From Vermamoeba vermiformis (taxonomy: Eukaryota; Tubulinea; Echinamoebida), in NCBI GenBank assembly GCA_045837725.1, contig JBEWZL010000260.1, positions 496,001 to 560,000 on the forward strand: 64,000 nt of DNA, given 5' to 3'. Below the pieces are notes generated by a model, which searched no databases, was not told the DNA's origin, and saw nothing but the letters and a program-made list of their open reading frames with translations. The first letter of the stretch is position 1. Every line of letters starts with the position of its first letter. A program made the translations under genes and the position numbers. Below, one piece after another: positions 33,434-45,897 of this stretch.

Positions 33434-34721
33434 ATGAGCACCACTGCTAAGCGTATCATAAAAAAGGAGGATGCGGTTCCAAAACCAGCAGCATCCAAAC
33501 AACCGACTGCAATTAAACCCAAAACCTCCGTCACATCCGCAGCACTACCTAAACCAGCACAGCCCAAGATAGTACCTGCTACACCTAGCGCTTCAGAAGC
33601 AGTTACACCAAAATTTGGTTCTAGCCAAAACCACACCAAATCTAAGTCGAGGTATGACGATGCTCCAAATAATAACTCGGTATCGATTGGTAAATATATG
33701 TTAAATTAAATATTATAGGATCGAAAGCATTATGGCGAAAGAAGCAGCACAAAACACGATCGCGCCACTACAGCTCTTACCAACCATTCCAGTTCCCACA
33801 TTACCAACCCTTTCCAGCGCTAAGAAGCCGACTCTATCAAACAGCGGAACTATTTTCAATACTACAGCAATCGATCCAAAGCTTTTGCCGCAACTTTCTT
33901 CGAGCAATAATGCGATCAGAGGCTATTCTGAACTTAAAAAGAGTGAAGCCGCTCTGCAACTCGAATTAACCAAGAAAGAGACTGAGCGAGATTCAGCTGT
34001 TAGACAGGCCGCTGAGCTTGAGCGACGATTAAAGAGCGAAGTCAGCATTCGCGACGCAAAGATTATGGCTTTGGAAAGTCAATTGGACATTGACAATCAG
34101 CAGTGGCGAGGTAAGGAAGAGCAACGCGTTATTATCTCGATAACTAATCATTTCTCAGAGAAACTTTCATTCCTCGAGACATCTGCTAAAGAACAGCTCT
34201 CGAATGCGATTACTTTACATGCCTCGCGATATGACGAGTTGTCTAGCGAGCATTCAGTGCTTAAAACTCGCAGTAAAGATCTAGAAGATCAGTTGGAGCG
34301 TTGTGGTGTTGATCCGAGTAAGTATACAAAGCTGAGCTCGTTCGCACTGAGTTTCTAACATGTGTCGTGCAGTCAGCTTAACACCGTTTGATACCTCTAT
34401 TGGCTTGAAAGAAAGGGAGCAACGACAGCGAGAGATTAAGGTAAGTCAATCGTGCGCATTTTAATCGAGCTGCTCTAAGGGCCTGTTTAATAGGACAAAA
34501 AGGCCGTTCTTAGCGAACAAATCAAAGCTCGTAAAGAAGAGTTGAAGAAGCAAATTGAAAGCATGAAGCAACTCCGCGAACAGCTCGAAAGCATTCAAAT
34601 TGAAAACATTCCCGTGGTAGACGTGGATTCCTTCGCGATGGACTTCAGTGACAAGTCTACCTCGAGTCAAGATATGCTGAACAAAGAGAACGTTGTAAAT
34701 AATGTTCAAGTGGTTGTGTAA
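33434..34721 (+). CDS. Uncharacterised coiled-coil protein
   Basis: I do not recognise this gene. Proposed exons 33434-33689, 33742-34110, 34159-34317, 34373-34440 and 34494-34721 give 359 residues. The first 150 residues are disordered, rich in Pro, Ala, Ser, Thr and Lys. From GYSELKKSEAALQLELTKKE on, most of the protein is predicted coiled coil by heptad pattern, broken at LERCGVDPISLTPFDTSIGL, a motif placed like those ending some kinetochore and spindle coiled-coil proteins. The acidic tail carries VDSFAMDFSDKS. The stretch 34111-34158 is either 16 codons or a 48-base intron; its ends and a branch-point-like CTAAT favour an intron. A cytoskeletal or kinetochore role would be a guess. It is divergent from the Abraxas-like gene by 137 bases. 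Confidence 0.6.
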
Positions 34722-34822
34722 GCCAATTAATGATACAAGCAGATAAGACTGCGTGTCTCGTTGTAAATAATGATTTATTTTTCTCGTTGAGAAATAAAAG
34801 TGTATTCTTACAAGATTGCCTA

Positions 34823-37201
34823 TTATTTCGTTCGTCTTCGCTTACGATCGCGACTGTCGCTGCTTGAAGACGAAGAAGATGAGCTATCACTGCTGTCACT
34901 GCTGCTGTCACTATCACTATCGCTGTCACTGTCACTGTCGCTCGAACTATCGCTGCTGTCACTGCTGCTGTCGCTACTCGAAGAGCTACTTTCAACCGGT
35001 GCTTGCACGACCTGTTTAGGTGCGTTCTTCAAGAACTCACGCAGATCATCCGTGAGACCACCAAGACCAATGGAAGTAAAGAAGTTGATAGCAAAACGAG
35101 TGTTCTTGGGGTTATCTTTGGGCATGATGTTTCCAAAGTGTTGTCGCAAGTATGGGTCTTGCAATCGTGCGTTCAATTTGACGAGACCCATGTATTCGGC
35201 CAACTCTTGGAACAAAATTTTGATGAAAATACGTGACGAGGATGTTGTCTCTTGCTCGTTCAAGTGCACGGCTTCCAGCACAGACCAAGAGATGGCATCA
35301 GTGTGTAGCAGATGAGAGAACAGCTTGGCCACATTTCTCAACTTGTTTGTCTCCAAGCGGTGAATATTCTCGTACTGGTCAACGAATAGTTTCTGGAACA
35401 GGTCCATGTAAGTAGTTTCGAGCTGGCAGAAACGTTGTGCCAACAGTGCGTAGAAGCGCAAGAAAGTACGCTCTTGAGCACAGCACTCGATGATCATCTG
35501 TGCCAAATGAGGTTCTTGGCCAGGTTTGAGGTCCATCTTCTTCAACTTATGCGCACACTCTTCGAAGTCGAGTGAAGACATAATTGTAAGATAAATGTGA
35601 CGCTTCAAGTTGACAGTTTCCAAGTCCGTGTTGTCTGTAATCACCATCTTGTTCTCATCTGTCTTCTTTTCTTCGCCGTCCTCTTCTTCTGATTCGTCAT
35701 CACTCGATCCCGAGCCTTCAGAGGACTCTTCGTCTGAATCTCCGAGAATTTCTTTGCGCACTTGGTCATACTTCTCTTCATTCTCCAAATAATCGGGGTC
35801 CTCTTGGAAGTAATTGAGGTTCTCTTCAGGGTCACCAGGATTATCAAGTGAGATGCCGTGAGGAATGGCGTCATCTTCTTCTACCAAGTCGAGGGCTTCA
35901 ACCACGGCTGGATACTCTGAGAAACGTGTCTTTCTGACCGCGAACAAATCTTCAATCATGTACTGAGTACGGCGATCAATTGCACCCTCGTGCAGAATGG
36001 ATCTGAACTGCTCGAATATTTCTACAACATGGTTAGTATTTATATTTGAAACACAACCTAGCTCTGCTTACTTTTGAAGCCCGAAGGAGCCAATTCTTCT
36101 AATTTCAAGCCACATTCTTTAATGAACACTACAGCTACTTCGACGGAATCGTCCGAAGGTTTGTTCAACAGTGTCAACAAAATCTGAAGTGGCAAGAGAG
36201 GATCAACGACTTGCTGATTGAGCAAGTGCGCGATGAATTTGACTGTGGGCACTAGAGCGGCCTATGAATCCATTAGTCTCCTGTCAATCGGTGACATGTC
36301 AAGTGTGTTACGTACTCTGTTGTGACGGCGGAAAGACTTGGCGAACTGATCGACCAATCGCTTCAACAACAACTCGCCCACTTCTGGCATCTTCGTGTTA
36401 ATAATTGCCACGAGTGCTGCGTAGACATTGGTGAATGTCGGTGAGGCTGCTTGTGCTTTCATGATAGATCTGCAGAATAGTCCTCGTCCTCTGATCAAAT
36501 TCTCTTGGAAAACTTCAGGAAGAATATTCTTAATGTTGGCGACACTGACCTAGCAATTTAAACAATTTATTAACAACGGCACCACAAATCTGAAAAATTA
36601 TCTTCTGAAAAATTTGAAGAAACCTATAAAAATATTTATAATCATCGCGTATACGTACTTTGTTGATAAGACCGTTCAAACTTTTTCTTAGTGCATCCCA
36701 AGTCAATTTCTGATACTCTTTGCTGCTCTTGTCCTGAATCTCCTTCTGCATCATGGCCAATTTGAATGGTGGGATATAAACGCCTCCTGTCTTAGCGCCG
36801 GCGCCCAATTCAGTTAATTTTTGAACTTGCTCTTCGATAGGGACCTCATCTTTCTTTTTCTTTCGATCCGGACTCTTGCCATTGCTTTTATTGCGACGGT
36901 CTTTGCTTCTGCTTCTGCTTCTACTGCGTCGTTGTCTTTTACGATCTTTGGATCTAGAACGGCTGCGATTACGGCTGCGAGAGCGACGTCTTCGCTCTCT
37001 TGATCTGTTTCTCGATCTGCTACGTGAAGAGCTTCTATCATATCGTCTTCGAGACTTGCGGTCGTCTCTGTCCTCGCTTGAATCTCTTCGTCTTTTTCGC
37101 GAAGATCTGTCAGGAGAGCGATCCTTAATATTCTCGAGCTTTGGTAAATCTGGATCCTCTTCTTTAATGCGAGCAGGAACTGGTGCTTCAACGTCAGTCA
37201 T
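34823..37201 (-). CDS. CWC22: Pre-mRNA-splicing factor CWC22
   Basis: Four exons (36659-37201, 36316-36549, 36072-36261, 34823-36021) encode 721 residues. The N-terminus is an RS domain ([20 protein letters not shown]). The MIF4G domain begins [20 protein letters not shown] and includes [20 protein letters not shown] and [20 protein letters not shown]. After an acidic linker ([20 protein letters not shown]) comes the MA3 domain: [20 protein letters not shown] and [20 protein letters not shown]. The protein ends in a Ser/Asp repeat tract and a basic tip. CWC22 is a spliceosomal protein that loads eIF4A3, the core of the exon junction complex, which fits an intron-rich genome. The Ser/Asp tract at 34863-34990 is DNA-level simple repeat. 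Confidence 0.95.
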
Positions 37202-37443
37202 GGTTGCTACTCTTTACACAAAATAGACAAATGAACAGTTTTTTCCTTGGTCTGCAGAAGCACAGAAATAGTTGGCGCTTAAGTCACAACGCGGCCTGAC
37301 TTAACCGCGGATCAAAACGCTTATTGTTTCTATCGATCGGGCCACGTGTACTACATAACAGCGATACGTTTGGCACCCATTGTACTTATAATTGATGAAT
37401 ATGAAGTTAGTTTGACATTTTACGAATACCACGATAAGAGATC

Positions 37444-40400
37444 ATGCCGAGCAGAGTCAAAGGACGAATTTATTCAGCACGGGATCTCCCTGTCATGGAT
37501 TTAAAGAGCAATTTAACGGACGCTTATGTTGAAGTAAGTAATATGGAACAAGAGAATCATTTCCAAAAATCGGCCTATTTTGCAATTAATTTCTGATACG
37601 GCCTAATGGCATACAAGTCAGCCAAACATAATTTTAGAGTATGTAATAATTATGATAATAATCTAATATTGCTTTTCAGATCAAATACGCGGATCTGTTC
37701 TCTGAGAAGACAGAGATTGTTTATAAGACGTTAAATCCTGTGTGGAATAAGGATTTTAGAATAGAGATCCCTGACGATGCATTTTTGAAGAAATATCCGC
37801 TCGAATTTAAGTACGTATTTGGATCTCGCACCTTTATTCATTCTAACGCGATTGTAGAGTATACGACTACGATAGAGTATCGTCGAATGATATTATAGGA
37901 ATTGTTCTTATTGACCTATCGAATTTGCTCAATAACGACACGCAATACGAGGTGTCAGGCTGGTTTCCAATCTACGACACCATTCGCGGGGTGCGCGGAG
38001 AATTAAATTTGAGCATTAAACTCGAGTACTTTGGCAACAACAATCCTGCAGACTTGCAAAGCCATGTGGAGTTCTTTTCATGTACGTGCTGCACAATAAT
38101 TTATGTACTTAAGATGCAGCACTAACAATTCATTCAGCACGCACGTTATTTGCCAATATGCGATTGAAAGACATACACGGCTTTGTCGAGGAGTTGATTG
38201 TGGACGATGATCCCGAGTACCACTGGAAGGACAACTTCAGAACATCGCGCAGCTCGAATGAAGCACGGCAGTACTTGCTATACAAACTATCTGGGTATGT
38301 GACATACTAGTGCTGTTAGACAACGGCTAATAATTCCGCAGCAAATTACGACTGAAAATCGGCAACAAAGTGGCGGAGATGGGAGGCAATGCAGTGCTGG
38401 GCTATCAAACCTTCTTTGATTTCGAAGACAACGGCAATATTGTAGCACGTGCTATCGGCACAGCATGCACATTGAAGCGAGTACGTGATGATCAATGTTT
38501 TATTTTAATCAATACTAACAAGGCACAGGTGGATCGAATCAAATCAAAGCCCCTGGGAGGTCCGGGCAGTGAAGATGAGCCTCGCAAGCGCAGATTTGCA
38601 GCCCTCGCACTACCAGCTGATGTGCAGTGCCTCACATTGCATTATGCACCACCGCCCATCGAGATTCGTGTCGGAGGCTTGGTCTCGGTATGTCACAGAG
38701 TACCTTTCGACTCATAAGCAATTATTGACCACTTTTTCAGGCTCGTTCAGTGAAAGTTGTTCGAGCTTCAGCGAATCGAAATCAAAAAATGGAGCAACAA
38801 CACTGGGATCGATGGTGGTCTGAGATCAGACACGAGATCAGAAATCACGCACGGTCATTGAATTGCCAGTTTGTGATTGGCTACAGCGAGACTGTGACAT
38901 TGAACGAAGACATGGCAATTTTGACAGCGAGTGGCACAGCGGTGAATTTGACCGTCAAATCTAAAAGAGACGCACGACCGACTGATAACAACAACACGAA
39001 TGTCGAGGACAAAGAGGGCACAGATGCGTCCATCAGAGAGAGCACGCGTGATTTAACTGAGAGCTCTGCGACTGTACCAAATCTCAATGCTGGCACCGAG
39101 AAAAAGAGTAAGTATTGAGGGCCATACTATTCTGCAAACTAACTAATGTGTCACCAGGACAAAAGCCCTGTTCATTTTGCCACGTGCCGTACAAGCCCAC
39201 TAGTTCACCCTTCCCCATGCAACTAGTGCCGTGTCGCATGTGTCAAGTCAAATTTGTGCCTGAAATCATGATCGCAACAATCGATCCTCCGCCTGGTGTA
39301 AGTGTTAATAGGATTCAATAACATAGCTGACCGATGCAGATTGCAATTATTGGTCGAGGACAACTCATTGAAGCACGTGTGTGCCGCACAAAAAAGAAGG
39401 TAACGTCTCAGCCAATGCTAATATTAATGCACCGTACTAATGGTGCAGCAGACGAGTGGTGAATCAGGAGCAGAACAGGTGTCAGAAATGATTCCATTTT
39501 TGTTGTACGATCTGCACCGTCAACTTTTCTTGAAGATGCGACTATTGGCACACAACGCGTGCTTCGGCTTCACCTCTCAAATCAAAGTCGCTGAGAATTT
39601 CATTGTCGCCGTGGCACAAGCTACATCTGTGCGGCTGGCTGCTCTGCCCGAGCCCTTACCACTGCAGATATCAAACAACTTGCGTACCACTCAGCTGCCC
39701 AATCAATACGAATTCAACGATGAACTGGCTGACAGTTCCTCGCGTGATGACAGTTCGTTCAGTGAAGGGTCTTCAGGCGAGGATAAAAGCGGGGCAGGAC
39801 TGTCCTCTGGCATCAACACCCCTGCAATTGTGGGCAGTCTCAAGACCTCGTCAGTGATCCCAACTGGCTTGGCTGAGCAGAGCGAGAATGCCATCGAGAA
39901 CTTGCTGGTGAAAATGAGCATTCAAAATGTAAGTGTTAGTTATGCAACGAGTTTATTGGCTGACTGTGCAACAGGCCAAAGATATGGAAAACGAACCAAT
40001 CATTGAGGCACCAGGAATTCACTCGCAATCAACGACCGTCAAAGATCCTGTTCACGAAAGCGAGGTATTGATATGACTACCCACTTGACTATCAACTAAC
40101 TAGCTACATTAGGAAATTGAAACTAACTTGCCTCCTGTTGGGTTCAAAGCTGAGGTCCACGACGAAGATGTCAATGAGGACCAGACTAGGTACGTGTCAG
40201 TGTTAGCGAGGCACTTGTGCTCATGTTTGTTGCAGTGTGAAGCCCAAAGAAGAAGATCACCTGTTGAACAGCAAGTCAGTGGTCGTGGAAATGGACGACA
40301 ACATTGACGAGGAGATGATTGCGGTGCTGCTCGAACCTAATTACGTGGAGAACTTTGCCTTGTGCAACACTGAGGTACGCAATGGTGTCGAAAGTACTGC

Positions 40401-41852
40401 TGTTAACATGCGATTAGTTACTGCCGGGTGTCAGTGTGGAAGCGATATCAAATGTACAATATGTCACGATGATTCGTCAATTCGATTGGTCATATGCACG
40501 CAACTCACCTAATGGTCCCAGTGCAAGTAGCAGCGGACTCAACCTCGCTTTTTCATCGCTATTCCGCACCATGTACAACAACGTCGTGTACAAGCTGCAA
40601 GGTCTGCAGTCGTGTAGCTTGAACAACTTGAAGATTGATCTCAAGGCAGTGAATGACGATGAAATTCAGATACTGTTAACGGCGATGGTTGTTATTGAGT
40701 CGAAAAAGATTTCAAAACAACAACAGGACAAGTTGAAGCTCAAAGACCCCGTGCCTTCCACACTGCTCGACGATGTCACGGCAACACCGAGCAAGAAGGA
40801 AGACAAAAACAAAGACAAGGACAAGAGCCGCAAGGACAAGAAAGATAAAGACAAAGACAAAGACAAAGATAAGCGCCGCAAGGACAAAGAGAAGGACAAA
40901 GACCTAGTCGAGACTAAAGACAAGAAAAAGAGCTCGAGAGACAACATTGGACAGAGCTCAACCTACGTGGAGCGTGACATTTTTGACGACGACGTTACAA
41001 TGCCCGAGCCCAAGCCAGAGCCCTCGCCGCAGAAGAAAAAGAGTGACGAATCACCGCGCAACAAACAAAAGCGCACGAAGAGCAACAGCACACTGGGCTC
41101 TACTGTCAACTCTGAACTGACGGACACTAGTGGCAGTCGGAAGCAATCGCAACCCATCAAAATACCGCCCCTGCCCCCCCGTGATGTAAGTACCTCACAG
41201 TAGGTGTTGCCGAGAGATACTAATAGTGTTGCATATATAAGGAATGGTCGTCAACCTCGTCCTCTACAGTCTCATCAACCTCTTCCTCGCCCAACAACAC
41301 ACCGCGCAACAACATGTTGCAGCAGGCAATGCTATGTATGTAACACAGATGTAGTGATAGATTGCGCTGACTTGCATTCTAGCTGGCAATCTCAGTCCCA
41401 GTCGTGCCTCGCCCTTCAACACAAGCATGTCACAGCTCATATCGCGCGACAAACAACAACGCCCGCCCATTGATTGGGCGCATATTCACGTCACGCCTAT
41501 GTCATTCGTGCCCGGCACTCAAGTGATCAAATATCTTGGTCGCGTCGAGCTGCACTTCATCAAAGAGAGTTTTATCATCCGCGAACAAGGTGGTATGAGC
41601 AGCTTCACGCACAGATTTCTGCTCGAAGTGTGTCAGATTGCCAAGTCACACGTGCACTCACTCGGTGGCAATTGTTTGCTGTCATATCGCATCATGAATG
41701 TGATTATTTCAGAGAAAGAGAGCAAGAACCAAGGCTATTGTCTCGTGGAAGTGAGCGGTGATGTGGTGTTTGTTGCACCTGTGCCGACCTCGCACAAACA
41801 GGTGCTCAAAGGATTTAAAAAGCTCGCTGAGCTCAGCAAATCCACCAAGTGA
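37444..41852 (+). CDS. C2CD5: C2 domain-containing protein 5 (C2CD5/CDP138)-like
   Basis: Sixteen exons (37444-37533, 37680-37810, 37858-38081, 38138-38294, 38342-38480, 38529-38687, 38741-39107, 39158-39297, 39340-39399, 39449-39928, 39975-40064, 40113-40189, 40236-40374, 40418-41185, 41242-41335, 41383-41852) give about 1,194 residues. It starts directly with a C2 domain (GRIYSARDLPVMDLKSNLTD, LNPVWNKDFRIEIPDD, VYDYDRVSSNDIIGI). Conserved C2CD5 blocks follow: GNAVLGYQTFFDFED, CSFCHVPYKP with a second CRMC pair and IATIDPPPG, VSVEAISNVQYVT, and the C-terminal VIKYLGRVELHFIKESFIIR. In animals C2CD5 is an Akt substrate that promotes GLUT4 vesicle fusion through Ca2+-dependent lipid binding. 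A Lys/Asp-rich tract around 40800-40930 interrupts the last third. No transmembrane segment is seen. Confidence 0.9.
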
Positions 41853-41915
41853 TTGTTGTAAGATAAATGTATAGAGATCCGAGGATTGGATCTACTAAGT
41901 ACTACATTGCCACTG

Positions 41916-44652
41916 TTATTTATTACTGCTCTTCTTATCAAACGGCAGGCCGAGTGCCTTGTAGTAAAAGGCGTACTCGAGCGCACACTCACGCAGTCGT
42001 CCAAATCTGCCGCCCTCACCAAAGTGTCCCGAGCTGTCATCTGTCTTCAACAGCAGCATGTGCTCGTTGGTCTTGTAGTGGCGCAGCTTGGCCACAAATT
42101 TGGCAGGGTGCCAGTAGGGCACACGATTGTCTATGGTAGAGGCGGTGAAGAACATGTGCGGATAGGGCTTGCGCGTGATGTTCTGATAGGGATCGTACTG
42201 CAGTTGTGCATCAAACACCTCGCGCAGCTGTGGATTGCCCCACTCATCGTACTCGTGCACTGTGAGCGGCAGTGACGTGTCGTGCATGGTGGTCAGCACG
42301 TCTAAGAACGGCACGCGCAACACCATGGCCTGCACTGCGCTGCGTAACTGATTGGCCATCCAACCTGTTCACGGACACCTGTCAACTCCTGTCAAGTGCT
42401 GTCACGTAGCACTTACCGAGCACCAGTCCGCCAGCACTCGCACACTGCGCCACAGTCAATGAATCGCGTGTCCAGTGCTGCTCTTGCAAGTGCTGCACCA
42501 CAGCTTGAAAGTCGCGCATCGAGTTCAGTTTGTGCACGCCTCGTCCTGCCGCGTACCATGCACCGCCGAGATCTCCGCCACCACGCACATGTGCCAGAGC
42601 TACAATCCAGCCGCGCGACAAGAGTGGCAGTATTTCATCGCGGTAATACAAGTCCACTGAGTGACCATAAGCGCCGTACACCATCAACAACACGGGATTA
42701 CTGCAAATGGGTCAATCCTTGCCGAATAAGGAAGTTGCACTTACTTGCCATCACGTGCTAGATCACGCCGTCTGATCACTGTGACAGGCACACGCGTCGC
42801 ATCGTGGCTCACTGCAGTGTCGCGCTCAACAATGTATTGACGCGTGTCAAAGTCAGGCTTGCCTAATATGGTCTTCTCGCGCAAACACGTCAACTGCCTC
42901 GTGCGCATGTCATAGTCGTAGGTCTTGTCGGGCACGAGGGGATTTGAAAAGGAGAAGCGCAGCACACGCGTGAAGGTGTCCTGTCAGATTGGTCAATGCT
43001 GCATCTAGCAATACGGAGCACACGCACCATGTTGACACCAGGCGCAATGTCACCAATCGAGTGCGGCAGACCAGCGACGAGGTGATGATATTTCTCGTCA
43101 AACAGCTGGCCGTAGTCATTGTGCGCACTCACCGCTGCCACGTCCAGCACGCGGATCTGCGGCAGTCCCTCGTGTCGCTCGTACAGCACAATGAACTCAT
43201 CGAACACGTCGCAGTCTGCAATCTTCACGTGAGGTCGGTGCGGAATAACGCATTGCCACTGCGAACGATCGGCAATCTTGTCGCAGTCGACGAGCATCAC
43301 TTTGTAGTTGACGGCCCCGCCCTCGTTGGTGATGATCAGAAACTTGCCCTGGTAGAGGTGTCAGCTACAGACATTGCTTAATATGGAAGCCCTTACGCGA
43401 TAGTGTTCGATGTAGTGTTCGATGCCCTCGGTGCGCGGAATAATGACAGGTGCCAGTTGATCACGTGTCTGACTCGGATCACGTGACGTGTTCAAAAGCC
43501 GCACCTCAGACGTGGTCTTGGAGTTGATGTTGATAGTGATGTATTTCTAATGACACGTGTCAGTGTATTGCATGACAGATGTCAAAGTGTCACCTTGTCC
43601 TTGGTGCTGATAATGTCCACAAAGAAGCGATCGTCGAGCTCTTCGCACACGAGCTGATCAGTGCTGCTGTCAGTGCCGATCACGTGACACATGACGCGAT
43701 AAGTGCGCTTCAAATGATCGGGCACGGTGTAGTACAGCCACTGCCCAGTCTCGTTCCACTCCATATTCATCACATTGCGCACCTCTTCGCGCACAACACC
43801 AGTGTGGAGGTCTTTGATGTAGAGGTGGTACGTCTCGCTGCCTGTCTTGTCCATCGTGAAGGCCAGGTAGCGGTGATCACGCGACAGTTTCATCGCGTCA
43901 ATGCCAATGTACTCGCCTGGTGCTACGAGTGCGTTCTGATCGAGCACTATCTGCGAGTGCGTCAGTAGTGCACAAGCACCGCGATCAGCAGTCAGATCTG
44001 CGTACCTGTTCAGGGGCTGCGAGAGACTTGTGCTTGCGACAGAAGATGGGAAAGTTCTCGTCGCCAGTGTAGCGTCTGTAATAGTAATACTCGCCGAACA
44101 GCTCGGGCACAGTGCTCTCATCCTCTTGCAGTCTGCTCTTCATCTCGTAGTACAGCTCTTGTTGGAGCTGCAACGTGTCGCGCATCGTCTTGTCGACGTA
44201 GCTGTTCTCCTCGCTCAAATACTGCGAGGTCTGCAGCACTCGTGTGAGTACCAACACTGTGATATATATTCAGCCTCTTACGTGTTTGTCCATGGTGCGC
44301 AGCCATTCAAACTCGTCTGCAAATGTCTTGTCGTGCCACACATGGGTCGATGATTTCTTGCGCGGCACTGGTGGTGCTAATTTGGTGGTGCTATTGCGAG
44401 TCCAGGGCCATTTCCGCGCTGTGGCGAAGGATCTGTCCGAAGAGACACGTTGACCTGTTTTGGTCTCATAAAATTTGTTAGATTTTTACATATTTTTTCA
44501 ACACAACACACATGATGTACTATATATAGCAAGGTGTGTTGATTTAATTTGAATTTTTGACATTAATTTTCTCGCGGTTAAGTGCAGCTTACCAACGAAC
44601 GCTGTAATATCCTCCGCAAACTGTTACTAATGACTGTCTTATATGCGAACAT
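41916..44652 (-). CDS. Oligopeptidase B-like serine peptidase (S9A family), probably organellar
   Basis: Nine exons (44593-44652, 44282-44464, 44006-44230, 43594-43950, 43397-43546, 43028-43348, 42745-42980, 42417-42700, 41916-42364) give 754 residues. The first exon, MFAYKTVISNSLRRILQRSL, looks like a mitochondrial presequence. The propeller region starts HVWHDKTFADEFEWLRTMDK and YLSEENSY and includes the family block EYYYYRRYTGDENFPIFCRK. The catalytic domain has LLMVYGAYGHSVD, HVRGGGDLGGAWYAAGRGVH, the nucleophile elbow QCASAGGLVLG, DNRVPYWHPAKFVAKLRHY (Asp) and SSGHFGEGGRF (His). Oligopeptidase B cleaves short peptides after basic residues. The usual Gly two residues before the catalytic Ser is Cys here. 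The second-exon acceptor (after TATGAG) is chosen because it restores an open frame. Confidence 0.9.
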
Positions 44653-44752
44653 TACGTGCGTATACTCGTAATATTAATTAGCATGAACTGTGCATGTCAA
44701 AAGATGAGTTGAATTAACTATTTTCTTTCACCTACCTTTTTGACGCAACAAC

Positions 44753-45755
44753 ATGATTCGCATCAAATTAATATTCGATGATAATATCCTCATAGCCGAG
44801 GAATACAGGAAAATATGGTTTCTAATTCCAGACACGGTACACTATGTCTCAGATCTGGTGTATTTAATTAAGACAAAATTTTCACTCAAAAACACAAGTT
44901 CCAAAGGACTCTATTTAGTATTGGATGAATTTACACTGCCATTTACCCAGAATATTCAACTGATCCGCGAAAATGATGTAATAATGTAAGTAATTTATTT
45001 CTGTAATTGGCTCTGATATTTATTTGTCCTGCAGTGTGAAGAACAAAACACCCAAACAGAAGATTCGAGCGAATGTCGAGGCACCGAGCTCATCGTGTAG
45101 TGCGAGTGATGACAGCAGTGCGAGTGAGAGCGCAGAGAGTGTGCAGCACCACGCCACTCACCACGCCCCCACTGCCACTGCACACGCCACTCAGGCCACT
45201 GCGCGCACCAATCACACACGTGCCAGCAGCGTGTCAGCGGAGAGCAGTGACAGCGATGACAGCGAGCACGTGATCAACACACCGAATCAATCACGTGCTA
45301 TCGCTGACACCAACAAGAAACAATCGCAAAGACTAGAGAGTGCCAGTCACGTGCCACCAGTGCCACCACAACGGCGTGGCGAGTCATTGGGCCGTGGTTA
45401 TCGTGCCCCGCAGTGGCCCTGGCTGCCATTCACACTCGCCTCTCACACTGACACCTGTCACTCGTCACAAGCCACCGCACCCTCATCCGTGTCACTCAAT
45501 GCACTGCAGGTAAGTGTTTGACACGTGTCACATGTCACTCACCTGTCACAGCGCGAAGACGTGATTGCCTTCAGAACAATGGAACTCGAGGGCTGGCAGC
45601 CAGTGCTGTCACCTGTCAAACAAGCAACTGTGCGTGCAGTGACACCGCACTCGCTCACAGTACGTCTGTTGACAGGTGTCACAGCTGAGGCAGAAGAAGT
45701 GACACTTGCAGCTGCGGATCTGATCGACTTGACGGTGGTGAATAAACACAGCTGA
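44753..45755 (+). CDS. COIL: Coilin-like Cajal body protein
   Basis: Three exons (44753-44985, 45035-45509, 45552-45755) give 303 residues. The N-terminus matches the coilin self-association domain: IRIKLIFDDNILIAEEYRKI, WFLIPDTVHYVSDLVYLIKT, then KGLYLVLDEFTLPFTQNIQL and IRENDVI. The middle is low-complexity Ser/Thr/His with acidic clusters (SSSCSASDDSSASESAE). An RG-type box (RRGESLGRGYR) precedes the C-terminal atypical Tudor domain, REDVIAFRTMELEGWQPVLS followed by PVKQATVRAV. Coilin organises Cajal bodies and snRNP assembly. It is found in animals, plants and some protists and is missing from yeasts. The protein is about half the size of human coilin because the middle is short. Confidence 0.85.
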
Positions 45756-45773
45756 ACACTAGCGCTGTGTGTC

Positions 45774-45846
45774 CTAGTCTTGCGATGTATATATATAGAG
45801 CGGCACTAGTCTTGCGATGTATATATATATAGAGTGGCACTAGTCT
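45774..45846. repeat. Tandem duplication of about 32 bases between coilin and CACUL1-like genes
   Basis: The unit CTAGTCTTGCGATGTATATA continues to GAGCGGCA and occurs twice (from 45774 and from 45806), the second copy with an extra TA and one substitution. A third partial start, CTAGTCTCGAG, follows at 45840. It lies between two convergent genes, so it is in their 3' ends. It looks like local slippage around a (TA)n run. Confidence 0.85.
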
Positions 45847-45897
45847 CGAGTATTCACAAGTGTTTAATTACAGTACTGCGCTATATATTACAACTAT

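Noticed and set aside
34863-34990. Microsatellite-like ACT/GTC-rich repeats
   Set aside because: They encode the Ser/Asp tract of CWC22 and need no separate explanation.
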